A stretch of 64,000 nucleotides of DNA from Spirochaetales bacterium (GCA_022360655.1 JAKSCK010000060.1:62001-126000), one strand, 5' to 3'; shown: positions 8,087-17,449, numbered from the stretch's first letter. The notes: generated by a model not told the origin, from the sequence alone. Numbers and translations are program-made.

Positions 8087-10735
8087 CTAACCTTTCATTT
8101 CAACAGACTGACCTGTCTGTAATATCTGCTCAAACTCTAATACATGGGTGTTACGTACCAGGTGAAAATTCTGAGAAACTCCATTGATTTGAATACGTTT
8201 ATACACGCATGAATCTTGTGTGATGCGGCGAAGAGAAAGATGCCCCCCCAATACAGAAACTTGGCAATGGCCTTTCTTTATAGAGATGATTCCCCAACCA
8301 CAGCCAAGACTCCATAGGAATTGTCCATCCTTTTGCTCCAAAGGATGAATGGAAAGAGTGGATGTACGCCCATCGTAATGCACGCCAGAAAACGATTGAA
8401 GAAGAGCATAACTGGCCATGGAACGAGCATAATTGCTTCCACACTCAAACTCATTCCAAGGATTTCGCCGACGCCCATCATACCTCTCTCGAAGGGCCTC
8501 CACCACTTTCATCCCTTCTGCAATGAATCCACGCTTGATCATCAGATCGGCTGCAGAGTATTCAAAACCATGCATCGTTTCTTGGGTATAAGGCGGAGCA
8601 ATTTCAGGTTTTTCCTTATCCTTAGGCCAGGCACAAATCACCAAGCCTGACTCATCATTGAGGCAGTACACCCGGCAAGGATTATAGTGATTTCGCATGG
8701 TTTCCTTAAAGTTAATCTCAAAAAGAGCCTTTAAAGCAGAATCCACTTGAGAAGGATCAAAGACATCACCAAGGTCATAAAGGTCGGCATGCCATTGTCC
8801 AAGCATCTGATCAATGCTGCAGCCTTCCCCATACTGATACTTGATTTGACCATGCTCTTCGCTCCAATACAAATCAAAAATGTCCCGTTTTCCATAGATC
8901 TCAGAAATCCGTTCGGACTCATTATTGAATCGTTCTAAGAAGCCTTTATCCCGAAAGTCTATTTTCTGGATGAAATATTGACCGTTGTACAATTCGGTAT
9001 TGAGTGTCTTCTGTCCACGTTCAAAGATTTGAAGATACTCGTCTTTTGTTTCCGGCTCATCCATAGCCTCAGCCATTTCGGATGCTGCTTTAAGGGCGGC
9101 AAGATACATACCACTGAGCCAGGAATTGGCACTAAAGAGTTCCATATCCAAGGTATGATGCTGTCGGCCTGAAAGGATTCCTTCCCGCTCTGGATCCCAC
9201 AGATCATCATTCTCTTTGGACCAAGCAAACTCGACAGAACGTTTGATTCGTGGCCAAAGAGAAGCCAACCATTGCTGGTCACCTGAAAATTTCCACTCTC
9301 TGTAGGCCTTGAGAATTGTTGCAAAATGGCCATCTGCAGCTCCTCGAAATCCCCATTTGGGAGCTCCAAGAGGAAGCATGAGTCGGAAAGAGAGTTCCCC
9401 ACTTTCCCACCACCCATAGTTGAATTCAGCCTGACGCATGGATCGGGAGAGCGCTGGAAAAAGGAATGGCAGAGCTTGAGCATAAGACCAAACATGGGTG
9501 CAAGACCCTTCACAGGATCCACCCTTTTCCCCATTACCTTCCCATCCATACAAGGTGCCATCCTCCAGTCGCCAGACTGTTGGTGTTTTTAAAATGGAGA
9601 GATTGGCTCCAATGGCATCCAATGCCGCTTGTGGAAGAGAGGAATTGTACAGGGCATCACGGAACGCTTCCGTGGCCCTTTGCAAGCCTTCCCAGTTCTT
9701 AAAACCATAGGTTGCGGCATCAAACGAACTGCTCCATAGCGTGGCATAATAATTTTTCCAAGGTTTTTGGTAGGGAGCCATTCCCTCTTCTCCAAGCCTT
9801 TTATGCACCGCATCGTTCACAGATTCCCAGTCAAATCGATTTTCTGGGTGATACCAAGAAATCATGAACCGAACATCTTTGGATTCACCTGGGGCAAGAG
9901 ACACGCGTGATGCTAAAAGACCATGGTCAAAGAGGGTGGGATGATCCGTTGCCTCACGCTTTTTGGGATCATACTGTCTATCCTGAAATGCGCCAGATCG
10001 CATGAGGTCATTCCAATACACCTCAAGAGAATCAAACCAACTTCCACGGTAGAGATACTGTTGCCAGGACACATCTTTGGCATCAGTGGAAACACAAATA
10101 TTGCCTGCTCTGTAATCTCCCGGAATGGGATCAAGTCCCTCCATCAAGATTCCTGTAACGCCATCTTTCTGCACAAGGCGATTTTGAACCACACCATGAT
10201 AGGGATTCGCCAAGACAGAGGTGAGAGTATAATCCAGAGTTTTATCCGTTGTATTGGTAATCTGGAAAACAAAAAAAGCTCCAGGAATACTGGAATCATC
10301 TTCTTGGTGAGGGATGAAAGGATTAAAAGCCTTCATGGTCACTGAACCAGGAAAAATTTCCTCATTAAATCCCAATTCTGCAACAGGAAATTTCCCTTCA
10401 AATGTGTTGCGGGCAAAATGGGGCATTCCTGAAAGTGTTTGGCGCATGGGTCCCCAGCCAAATCCCTCATAGAAATGCGGTGTCCCTAAAGGTCCCTCAA
10501 AAGGAGGTTGCAAATCTCCATTCAAAACTCTGGCTTCAACAACTTCATTTCCATCTTCTGCTTTGATGGAGAAGTGACTCAAACCATTGAACTGTCCCTT
10601 CCCAGGTCGATTGAAAATCTCCCAGTCAATCAGGCGGCCATTTCCGCCAAGACCAATGCTCCCACTTCCAATTCCTCCTAAAGGAAAAGAAATGCATTGT
10701 TGATGTTCATCTGAATAATGGAATCCGTTTCGCAT
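8087..10735 (-). CDS. Glycoside hydrolase family 116 protein (GBA2-like beta-glycosidase)
   Basis: The 882-residue protein has the two-part architecture of GH116. The N-terminal beta domain begins with the conserved FPLGGIGSGSIGLGGNGRLIDWEIFNR region. The alpha/alpha catalytic domain carries SCEGSCTHVWSYAQALPFLFP near residue 410, GALKAYREWKFSGDQQWL-like helices, QHHTLDMELFSANSWLSGMYL near 535, and a Trp/Asn-rich end (RNPWNEFECGSNYARSMASY) near 795. Known members hydrolyse beta-glucosides or beta-xylosides. No signal peptide is visible, so it is probably cytoplasmic and acts on imported glycosides. It is the first gene of the 2.4-10.7 kb uptake locus. The exact sugar cannot be read from sequence. 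Confidence 0.88.
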   Translation of the reverse strand: MRNGFHYSDEHQQCISFPLGGIGSGSIGLGGNGRLIDWEIFNRPGKGQFNGLSHFSIKAEDGNEVVEARVLNGDLQPPFEGPLGTPHFYEGFGWGPMRQTLSGMPHFARNTFEGKFPVAELGFNEEIFPGSVTMKAFNPFIPHQEDDSSIPGAFFVFQITNTTDKTLDYTLTSVLANPYHGVVQNRLVQKDGVTGILMEGLDPIPGDYRAGNICVSTDAKDVSWQQYLYRGSWFDSLEVYWNDLMRSGAFQDRQYDPKKREATDHPTLFDHGLLASRVSLAPGESKDVRFMISWYHPENRFDWESVNDAVHKRLGEEGMAPYQKPWKNYYATLWSSSFDAATYGFKNWEGLQRATEAFRDALYNSSLPQAALDAIGANLSILKTPTVWRLEDGTLYGWEGNGEKGGSCEGSCTHVWSYAQALPFLFPALSRSMRQAEFNYGWWESGELSFRLMLPLGAPKWGFRGAADGHFATILKAYREWKFSGDQQWLASLWPRIKRSVEFAWSKENDDLWDPEREGILSGRQHHTLDMELFSANSWLSGMYLAALKAASEMAEAMDEPETKDEYLQIFERGQKTLNTELYNGQYFIQKIDFRDKGFLERFNNESERISEIYGKRDIFDLYWSEEHGQIKYQYGEGCSIDQMLGQWHADLYDLGDVFDPSQVDSALKALFEINFKETMRNHYNPCRVYCLNDESGLVICAWPKDKEKPEIAPPYTQETMHGFEYSAADLMIKRGFIAEGMKVVEALRERYDGRRRNPWNEFECGSNYARSMASYALLQSFSGVHYDGRTSTLSIHPLEQKDGQFLWSLGCGWGIISIKKGHCQVSVLGGHLSLRRITQDSCVYKRIQINGVSQNFHLVRNTHVLEFEQILQTGQSVEMKG

Positions 10736-11103
10736 GGACAGATCACCTTCACGTTATGGTTGGTAGCAATGCCTACAGCATCAGCCTCTTTTCATAACGG
10801 GAGAACATCGGATTCCGATACCCTTTTTTTAAAGACTTCCCTCTCTTCGAATCATCATTTTTTCATATATGAATGCGAAGTCTTCAGAATTTCATTTTTT
10901 CAAAGAATCATGGACCTTTTCATCGTGATAACCAAAATGTTCCCTGAGCATCAAACATTCGTGAATTCAACGAAGAGAGATGATCGAAATCGAAAAGGAA
11001 ACATGTTTACGCCATGATGCAGAATCACGTTCAGGAAAAATCATGGTTTGATCAAAGTGGAAAATCTGCCCGAGCTCTTCGTTTTTGCCCGAGCAAGAGA
11101 TTC
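10736..11103. other. Intergenic region upstream of the glycosidase gene
   Basis: This region of 368 bases holds the transcript end of the sensor kinase gene and the promoter of the GH116 gene. ATCGGATTCCGAT at 10807-10819 is a perfect 6+1+6 inverted repeat about 70 bases before the glycosidase start and is a possible operator. AAGACTTC (10832-10839) and GAAGTCTT (10877-10884) are also inverted copies. A direct repeat of TGCCCGAGC occurs near 11070 and 11090. I see no coding frame. Confidence 0.5.
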
Positions 11104-12606
11104 TTATGGATTCTTTTTTGTGGGTATTCGAAGAAGAAATGCGGCTCCACCAAGAAGGGATGATTCTTCACAGGTCATTTTTCCCCCATGCGTTTTGGCA
11201 ATCTGCTGACATATGGCCAATCCTAAACCACTTCCTCCCGAATCCCGGCTACGGGATGCATCCAATCGATAATATCGATCAAAAACTCGTTCACGTTCTT
11301 CTTGAGGTACACCAGCCCCATCATCTTCCACACAAAAAACCAATTCGGAATCTTCATTCCAGGCTCTCACCAAGATTCGATTCCGAGCATGTCGTTGGGC
11401 ATTGGAAAGAAGATTGGTCAGAAGACGATGAATCTGCATCCGACTTCCCATGAAACTAACAACGTGATCTTCCACTTGAGCCTCAATGGACAAACCAGAT
11501 CGATGAATCGCAGGCAAAGCCGCATCCACAGCATTACCAACCACGAGGCTTGGTGAGAGACTTTCTTGGGTTGACTTGAAATCATCCGATTCCAGGGAAG
11601 CCAAGGTTCTCAACTCACCAACAAGATGAGTGAGCCGATCAGCCTCTGAAGCAAGGGCCTCCAAAGATTCCCCATTGAGAGGATAAACTCCAGCCTCCAT
11701 CATCTCTATCCGAGCCCTGATTAGACTTACTGGAGTTCGAAGTTCATGAGCCGCATCGGCAATCATGCGTTTCTGTTGGCGATCGGCAAGCTCAAGAGAG
11801 CTGACCATGGTGTTAAATCCCTTTCCCAATTCTCCAAATTCATCTCGGCGTTGATCAGGAACACGCACTTGGAAGTCTCCTTCACCAACGCCCTTTGCTG
11901 CTTGATTGAGGTGCCGAATAGGCTGAACAATATGGCGTGTTAATAGAAGTCCCATAATCATGGCAAGAATCATGATGAGTCCAGCCGTGTACCAGGCTTG
12001 TTTCCCTGCCTCACGAAAGGCATTGCGTTCGATGGAAAGGGGAAGTTCCGGAATCATGCGGCCAACATAGATTTTTCCAACCTCAATTCCATTATAGAGA
12101 ATGATCTCACCAGCATTGTCTATAGGACAGTACTTTTGCTCTGAATATCCGGCTGTATTGAGAAGAATCTCTCCCTCAAGATCTGTAATGATGACTCGGT
12201 CAAGAATTTGTCCAAAGGTTATGCGAGAAGGGAGATTCTCCTCACTGCTGCTCATCCAAGTATCCATCCAATGCTGATCATCTCCAGAATCAGATCGACG
12301 CATTTTCATCATTGGCATCATCTTGTTCCGAACCGTATCATGAGAATCCCACCGAAAATCCCCAATTCTCCCTAGGGCCTCAGGTAACTCCACCACCTCA
12401 CCTTGAGCACTTTTCTGGGCCCAAGGTCCCAGCACCAATGCCAATTGACGTGCCCGTCCCAAATCCCGCTGCATGGAGATGGTATCAAAGCGCAAACGGT
12501 TCAAGCGGTTTCCTGTTGCAACCGCCACAGAGACCGAGGCCAAAACAATGAGTGCAAAAGCCGTGAGAATTTTTACCTTGAGGGGTACACGAAGACGTCT
12601 ACTCAC
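11104..12606 (-). CDS. Two-component sensor histidine kinase, BaeS/CpxA-like, with Met-rich sensor loop
   Basis: I place the start at a GTG (12604-12606) that overlaps the regulator stop by eight bases and has AGAAGG upstream, giving 500 residues. Membrane segments lie near residues 10-31 and 205-223. The outer region between them holds NKMMPMMKMRRSDSGDDQHWMD at about 95-116, unusually rich in Met with His and Asp. HAMP follows (TRHIVQPIRHLNQA), then the H-box AAHELRTPVSLIRARIEMME with H287. The ATPase part has an N-box (LLTNLLSNAQRHA), VEDDGAGVP and GGSGLGLAICQQI. The Met/His loop suggests metal sensing (copper or silver), which is inference. It is translated with the adjacent regulator. Confidence 0.93.
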   Translation of the reverse strand: MSRRLRVPLKVKILTAFALIVLASVSVAVATGNRLNRLRFDTISMQRDLGRARQLALVLGPWAQKSAQGEVVELPEALGRIGDFRWDSHDTVRNKMMPMMKMRRSDSGDDQHWMDTWMSSSEENLPSRITFGQILDRVIITDLEGEILLNTAGYSEQKYCPIDNAGEIILYNGIEVGKIYVGRMIPELPLSIERNAFREAGKQAWYTAGLIMILAMIMGLLLTRHIVQPIRHLNQAAKGVGEGDFQVRVPDQRRDEFGELGKGFNTMVSSLELADRQQKRMIADAAHELRTPVSLIRARIEMMEAGVYPLNGESLEALASEADRLTHLVGELRTLASLESDDFKSTQESLSPSLVVGNAVDAALPAIHRSGLSIEAQVEDHVVSFMGSRMQIHRLLTNLLSNAQRHARNRILVRAWNEDSELVFCVEDDGAGVPQEERERVFDRYYRLDASRSRDSGGSGLGLAICQQIAKTHGGKMTCEESSLLGGAAFLLRIPTKKNP

Positions 12607-13309
12607 TGGGAACCTTCTCTTCTGCAAGACGGTATCCAACACCTCGAACGGTCATCAAATACCGCGGATGATCCCGATCCGGTTCTAAGGCTTTCCGGAT
12701 GTTCTTGATATGGACATCAATGGTGCGTTCATATCCTTCCCAGGCAATATCTTGAAAGAACTCCAGGATTTCAGTGCGGGTAAAGACACGGCCAGGATTC
12801 AACATAAAGCCTTTTAAGATGTCAAATTGAACTGCAGTCAATTCAACAGGAGACCCCTCTCGTTCAACCCACCGCCGTTCAAGATCCATATGCAAATCTC
12901 CCACCTGAAGTTTTTTTGGTTGGGAATCCGCATCATTGGCAGGAGTTGATGGATTCACACGTCGCATGACCGTACGAATACGTGCAGCCACTTCTTTGAG
13001 ACTAAATGGTTTTGTGATGTAATCATCAGCACCAAGTTCAAGCCCAATGAGAGTATCCGATTCTTCTACCATCGCTGTCATAAATATGACTGGAACGTTC
13101 GAAGATTCACGAATGCGCCTCATCACATCCAAACCATCCAAGCCAGGCATCATGATATCAAGGAGGATGAAATCGGGTTGATGATCCCGGAACAATTCCA
13201 AGGCTTGGGTGCCATTTTCCGCTCCAAGAGTCTCCCAGCCTAAGGACTCCAAATAGTCCCGAACCATTTTGTTCAACTGAACTTCATCTTCAACCACCAG
13301 TATGGTCAT
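12599..13309 (-). CDS. OmpR/PhoB-family response regulator
   Basis: The start is the ATG preceded by GGAGGG at five-base spacing, giving 236 residues. The receiver domain has the acidic pair ED near the N-terminus, phospho-acceptor D51 in ILLDIMMPGLDG, and the conserved Lys in DYITKPFS. The winged-helix DNA-binding domain (about 130-230) contains ELTAVQFDILKGFMLNPGRVFTR and ERTIDVHIKNIRKAL, then the closing MTVRGVGYRL. Its stop overlaps the kinase start, so the pair is translationally coupled. A 34-base palindrome lies about 95 bases upstream and could be its own binding site. Confidence 0.94.
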   Translation of the reverse strand: MTILVVEDEVQLNKMVRDYLESLGWETLGAENGTQALELFRDHQPDFILLDIMMPGLDGLDVMRRIRESSNVPVIFMTAMVEESDTLIGLELGADDYITKPFSLKEVAARIRTVMRRVNPSTPANDADSQPKKLQVGDLHMDLERRWVEREGSPVELTAVQFDILKGFMLNPGRVFTRTEILEFFQDIAWEGYERTIDVHIKNIRKALEPDRDHPRYLMTVRGVGYRLAEEKVPSE

Positions 13310-13403
13310 TTCATCCCTCCTCAAGAACTTATATTTTATGTGTTTTTCTGCAATAGGGGGACACCCCTACTTCAACACAGCTGGTCGCAATTTTTCTGCA
13401 ACA

Positions 13404-13437
13404 CAAAATGTTCATTGTCAAAACAATGAACATTTTG
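13404..13437. promoter_or_regulatory. 34-base near-perfect palindrome upstream of the two-component genes
   Basis: CAAAATGTTCATTGT (13404-13418) and ACAATGAACATTTTG (13423-13437) are perfect inverted copies separated by CAAA. The element is about 95 bases upstream of the response-regulator start and 30 bases past the terminator of the secreted-protein gene. It could be an operator for the regulator operon or a stable mRNA hairpin. No U-run follows in the minus direction. Confidence 0.6.
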
Positions 13438-13466
13438 ATAAAGCATAATATTGCTCCAAGAATAAA

Positions 13467-13498
13467 GACTCCGAGGGAGGCTAGACTCCCTCAGAGTG
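13467..13498 (-). terminator. Intrinsic terminator after the secreted-protein gene
   Basis: GACTCCGAGGGAG (13467-13479) pairs with CTCCCTCAGAGTG (13486-13498) with one wobble. On the minus strand the stem is followed by TCTTTATTCTTGG, a moderate U-rich tail. It lies 10 bases after the stop codon at 13509. Confidence 0.8.
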
Positions 13499-13508
13499 CA
13501 TTAGAGTT

Positions 13509-14123
13509 CTACTGGGCTGCAGCCTCATCAGCAGGAACATCACTGTTGTAGAAAGTGCAGACAGAAGAGAATCCACGTCCTCCACCAAATCCTCCATTGC
13601 CTCTCATTCCACGGTGATCCCGTTTATTCCAGCGCCCCCCCATGGCTCCGCCATTCTGACCACGTGCAGAACGAATGCCATCCCAGTCTGGTTCTAAGGT
13701 TTCACCATCCACAGTGGCAGAGAACACCATCATGTGAACAGGAGACATTGGAGAAGGGAGAACTTCTGCTGTGATGGCGGCGCCATCGGCAGGAATCTGC
13801 TCATCTGTCAAAGGGAACTTAATCATCAGGTACACCATATCACCATTGGCAGTTTCTACTGCGGGGTACAAGCCATCAACAAGCTCAAAGGTACCTTCCA
13901 ATGTTTCCGTCTCCAGATCTTCCACATTCCAGGCTCCTGCCATTCCACCATGTCCGGCATAACCTGATCCACGGCTCCAATCACCATCTGCTTGTGCTCG
14001 GGGACTTCCATTTCTCCAAGCTCGCTGCGCTGCTTGGTCCACATCCTGGTTTTCTGAATTGCCTGCGGCAAAAAGTGAGCTTGCGGCCAACGCTAATGTC
14101 ATCATCATCAATGTTCGTTTCAT
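13509..14123 (-). CDS. Secreted Gly/Met/Arg-rich protein of unknown function
   Basis: The 204-residue protein has a signal peptide (MKRTLMMMTLALAASSLFAAG). Low-complexity Gly/Met/His/Arg segments follow: WSRGSGYAGHGGMAGAW near residue 48-65, and GGAMGGRWNKRDHRGMRGNG then GGFGGGRGF near 155-180. Between them is a small beta-rich part (TLEGTFELVDGLYPAVETAN). I do not recognise the family. It is on the same strand just upstream of the two-component genes but ends in its own terminator. Its Met/His content, together with the Met-rich loop in the sensor kinase, suggests a metal-binding or envelope-stress role, comparable in position to CpxP or ZraP; that is inference only. Confidence 0.75.
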   Translation of the reverse strand: MKRTLMMMTLALAASSLFAAGNSENQDVDQAAQRAWRNGSPRAQADGDWSRGSGYAGHGGMAGAWNVEDLETETLEGTFELVDGLYPAVETANGDMVYLMIKFPLTDEQIPADGAAITAEVLPSPMSPVHMMVFSATVDGETLEPDWDGIRSARGQNGGAMGGRWNKRDHRGMRGNGGFGGGRGFSSVCTFYNSDVPADEAAAQ

Positions 14124-14334
14124 TTCGAATCTCCTTGTGTTCGTTGCTGATGAAGCAAATATGGCGGGAAACTATGAACCGGACATGAACCATCACTGTT
14201 TTAAACGCAAATAAATAAATAAGTATATTCACATAAGTCAATATTCTAAAAAGTTGTCTAAACCTGAATAGACACAATGCTTGCTACTGTTGTGGAGCTC
14301 TTCCCCTCTTTCAATGGGAAGCTGGGAATATTTG

Positions 14335-14362
14335 TTGACAAGAAAGTTGATCCTGTTATTAT
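14335..14362 (+). promoter_or_regulatory. Sigma-70-type promoter of the second ABC importer operon
   Basis: TTGACA at 14335-14340 is a consensus -35 box and TATTAT at 14357-14362 a near-consensus -10 box, 16 bases apart. GGAGG at 14388-14392 is the ribosome site for the ATG at 14399. The leader would be about 30 bases. Confidence 0.75.
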
Positions 14363-14398
14363 TTCATTCATTGAATTAATTATTCATGGAGGAAATCT

Positions 14399-15706
14399 AT
14401 GCTGAAATTGACCCATCGTGGAGCTTGGCTCCTGATCGCCTTGACGGTTCTGGCCATTCCTGGGCTCTTTGCCAATGGAGAGAAAGAAGAAGAAAGTGAT
14501 AGCGTCACTCTCACCACCTACTTCCAGATTGATCCTGCCAATCCCCAGCAGGAAGGCTATGTCAAAATGCTGGAAGCCTTTGAAGCCAGTCGTCCTGACA
14601 TCACTTTTGAACACGAGTATGCCACTGGAGAAGCTTTCCACCAGAAATTCCAAGCCATGGTCGCTTCCCGTCAACTTCCTGACATGTTCACCACCTACGT
14701 GGGCAAACGAACGGCCTATGTGACAGAAACTGGAAATGCCATGGATCTGCGCTCTTTCCTCACCGATGATTTCATGGGCCATTTCAGTTCCGCGACATTT
14801 GAAGCTCAGGGACCAGAGGGAGAGATTTACACCATTCCTCCTTCTATGGCGGTTTGCCATGCCATGTATGCCAACACAGCCATTCTGGATGAAGTAGGAC
14901 TCAAACCTGCTGAAACCTATGAAGAATTGCTGGCTCAAGTGGCACCATTGAAAGAAGCGGGATACTACACCGTTTCCATGGGCAATAAAGATCAGTGGGT
15001 TGTGAACTCCTGGTTGCTGAGTGCTTTTGTGGAACGCATGGGTGGAAAGGAATGGTTCAACAAGGCCATGGTTGGCGATGCATCCTTCACCGATACTCCC
15101 TTTGTCCGTTCCCTCGAATTTGTTGATGAAATGGTGAAAAAAGGTGTTTTCTCTCCTGGTGTGAATCAGATGTCTAACACAGAAGCAGACCAGGAATTCT
15201 ACCAGCAGAAATCGGCGTACCTCATTGATGCCGGTTGGCGAACATCGGCCATGGTGAGCATTCTTCCCCAAGAACAACAGGATGCCATTCATATGATGGC
15301 CTTCCCTGCACTCCCTGGCGAAGTCTCTCCCAATTCCAGTGCGGCGGTTCCTTCGGAAGGCTTTGGTATGAATGCCAACCTAAAAGGGGCAAAAGCTCAA
15401 GCGGCCTTTGATTTCATTGCCTATTACACCGGCAAAGACGGCGCAACCATCCGTTTGAACCATGGTGAGATTCCCACCTTTGGATTGGATTACAGCAACT
15501 TTGACCTGCCTGCACTTCAGCTTCAGTACGCTGAGTATTCTCTGACTCATCCCATGGGATATGTCATTGATGCCAAGATGGATCCTGAAGGAATGGGCCT
15601 GCTGAACCCCGATCTTCAGGCCATGATGTTTGGCAACATCACTCCTGAAGAGGTAGCAGCTCGCTACGAAGCCTGGGTTGCTGAAAACGACAGCAATCGA
15701 ATGTAA
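14399..15706 (+). CDS. Extracellular sugar-binding protein of an ABC importer (family 1), second locus
   Basis: The 435-residue protein has a signal peptide ending GLFANGEKEEE and begins its mature part SVTLTTYFQIDPANPQQEGY. The segment TFEHEYATGEAFHQKFQAMVAS near residue 65-85 is the usual second strand and helix of CUT1 binding proteins. The C-terminal region (TPEEVAARYEAWVAEN) is a typical closing helix. It is the first gene of a plus-strand operon with two permeases directly after it (12-base gap), and has a clear promoter. The ligand is unknown; no glycosidase is linked, so it may be a monosaccharide, polyol or glycerol derivative. Confidence 0.92.
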   Translation: MLKLTHRGAWLLIALTVLAIPGLFANGEKEEESDSVTLTTYFQIDPANPQQEGYVKMLEAFEASRPDITFEHEYATGEAFHQKFQAMVASRQLPDMFTTYVGKRTAYVTETGNAMDLRSFLTDDFMGHFSSATFEAQGPEGEIYTIPPSMAVCHAMYANTAILDEVGLKPAETYEELLAQVAPLKEAGYYTVSMGNKDQWVVNSWLLSAFVERMGGKEWFNKAMVGDASFTDTPFVRSLEFVDEMVKKGVFSPGVNQMSNTEADQEFYQQKSAYLIDAGWRTSAMVSILPQEQQDAIHMMAFPALPGEVSPNSSAAVPSEGFGMNANLKGAKAQAAFDFIAYYTGKDGATIRLNHGEIPTFGLDYSNFDLPALQLQYAEYSLTHPMGYVIDAKMDPEGMGLLNPDLQAMMFGNITPEEVAARYEAWVAENDSNRM

Positions 15707-15718
15707 TCGGAGTTCACC

Positions 15719-16606
15719 GTGTTAGAGAGTCGTCATAAGAAGTTCAGCTATTACGCCTTGCTTCTCCCTGCCCTCATCCTGTTCTTATTTGTCATCGTGT
15801 TTCCCATAGGGATGAGTGGAGTTCTCTCTCTCACACGGTGGAAGAACTATCAAATGCAAGGATTCGTTGGTCTTGCCAATTATGGAAAGATTCTGACCGA
15901 TGCATCCTTTTTGAAAGCCCTGGGGAATAATGGGCAAATTGTGCTTATCAGTGTGTTTGGCCAGATTCCCCTGGGCATTCTTCTGGCCTACGTTTTGTTT
16001 CGAAAGTTTGTGAAGGGCGTGAAGTTTTTTGAAATGATGATCTTCTTGCCCATCACCATATCTTCTGTGGTTGTGGCCCTGCTCTGGAATCGAATCTTTT
16101 CCCCTGTGGGTGTATACACAGCCCTGGTACGTAGCATTTCTGGAAATCCTGATTATGTGATGCGCATCTCAGAAAGTCCTTACTTTGCCATGATTCCCAT
16201 TCTCTTTGTTCTCCTTTGGATGCACACCAGTTTGTACATGGTGATGTTTTTAGCCAATATGCAAAGAATCCCCAAATCCTCCCTGGAAGCGGCACGGATT
16301 GATGGAGCAAAAGAGGGCACTATTCTTATCAAGATTGTTCTTCCCGCTCTGGCCAATGTGATTTTTACCAGTTCCATTTTTGCCATATCCGGGAGCCTCA
16401 AAAGCTTTGATTTGATTTTCGCCATGACCGGGGGAGGCCCGGTGGATTACACCAATGTGATGTCCATCTACCTCTATAAGCACACCTTTACCTACAACAA
16501 CTATGGATACGGAAGTGCCGTATCTCTCATCATCGTGGCCCTTAGTGTGGGTCTCATTTCCTTTGGTCGGGGCATCTATGGCCACTTCCAGAAGAAATTT
16601 GACTAG
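15719..16606 (+). CDS. Sugar ABC transporter permease, MalF/UgpA type
   Basis: The 295-residue membrane protein starts at GTG with CGGAG upstream. Six membrane segments are visible, the first being YYALLLPALILFLFVIVFPIG. The EAA loop LEAARIDGAKEGTILIKIVL lies near residue 190-210, and FAMTGGGPVDYTNVMSIYLY is the conserved MalF-like stretch after it. It sits 12 bases after the binding-protein gene and nine before the second permease, so all three are co-transcribed. As at the other sugar locus, no ATPase is encoded here. Confidence 0.92.
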   Translation: MLESRHKKFSYYALLLPALILFLFVIVFPIGMSGVLSLTRWKNYQMQGFVGLANYGKILTDASFLKALGNNGQIVLISVFGQIPLGILLAYVLFRKFVKGVKFFEMMIFLPITISSVVVALLWNRIFSPVGVYTALVRSISGNPDYVMRISESPYFAMIPILFVLLWMHTSLYMVMFLANMQRIPKSSLEAARIDGAKEGTILIKIVLPALANVIFTSSIFAISGSLKSFDLIFAMTGGGPVDYTNVMSIYLYKHTFTYNNYGYGSAVSLIIVALSVGLISFGRGIYGHFQKKFD

Positions 16607-16615
16607 GAGGATGGA

Positions 16616-17449
16616 ATGAAAAATGATCTTTCTCATGGTATTCGCACCTTGGCCTATATTTTCCTGATTGCCTTTGCCTTCATCACCTTGATGCCATTGG
16701 CTTGGATGCTCTCATCTTCCTTCAAATTGCAGGGTGAAATCATGCTGCATCCCATGCGTCTTCCCCTCGAACCCACCATTCGAAACTACATGGAAGCCTG
16801 GCGCATTGGAAATATGGGACGTGCCTTCACCAACAGTGTCCTCTACTCAGGAATAGGAACTTTTGCCACAGTGTATCTTGCTGTGGCGGCCGCTTTTGCT
16901 CTCATGAAATTTGGCTATAAAAACTCAAAAGTGTTCTTCTCCATCTTTACCATGGGGCTTCTCATCACCGTGAATTCCGTCATTGCTCCGCTGTTCTTTA
17001 TGGAAACACGCATTGGGTTATACAACACAGGAGCTGGTGTGGTGATTCCCTACATTGCCTTTGGCCTTCCAATGGCCGTTCTCCTGGCCTGCTCCTACGT
17101 GAAGGGAATTCCCGATACCCTCATTGAAGCCGCCGTCATTGACGGAGCCAACTACCTGCAGATTTTCTTTCGCATCATTGTCATTGTTGCCACACCTGTG
17201 GTGGCAACAATCACCATACTCACCTTCCTGAGAAACTGGAATGAATTCATACTTGTGTTCATTCTTACCTCAGGTGATCATATGCGAAGCCTGCCGGTTT
17301 CCATAAACTCTTTTGCCGGACGTCTCAATCAAGACTATGGCATGCAGCTTGCAGCCCTTGTGATTGGAACTCTTCCCATGATTCTCTTTTACCTCTTCGC
17401 CCATGAAGCGGTCATTCGAGGATTTGGAGAAGGGGCTCTCAAGGAATAA
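16616..17449 (+). CDS. Sugar ABC transporter permease, MalG type
   Basis: The 277-residue inner-membrane protein begins with a membrane segment leading into MPLAWMLSSSFKLQGEI, the usual MalG-type start. Its EAA loop is LIEAAVIDGANYLQIFFRII near residue 165-185, followed by FLRNWNEFILVFILTSGDHM, conserved in this family. GGAGG precedes the ATG. It is the partner of the permease just upstream and completes the membrane part of the importer. Confidence 0.92.
   Translation: MKNDLSHGIRTLAYIFLIAFAFITLMPLAWMLSSSFKLQGEIMLHPMRLPLEPTIRNYMEAWRIGNMGRAFTNSVLYSGIGTFATVYLAVAAAFALMKFGYKNSKVFFSIFTMGLLITVNSVIAPLFFMETRIGLYNTGAGVVIPYIAFGLPMAVLLACSYVKGIPDTLIEAAVIDGANYLQIFFRIIVIVATPVVATITILTFLRNWNEFILVFILTSGDHMRSLPVSINSFAGRLNQDYGMQLAALVIGTLPMILFYLFAHEAVIRGFGEGALKE

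Noticed and set aside
14384-15292. Open frame of 302 codons on the minus strand
   Set aside because: It is antisense to the second binding-protein gene and shows no motif. Long antisense frames are common opposite codon-biased genes.
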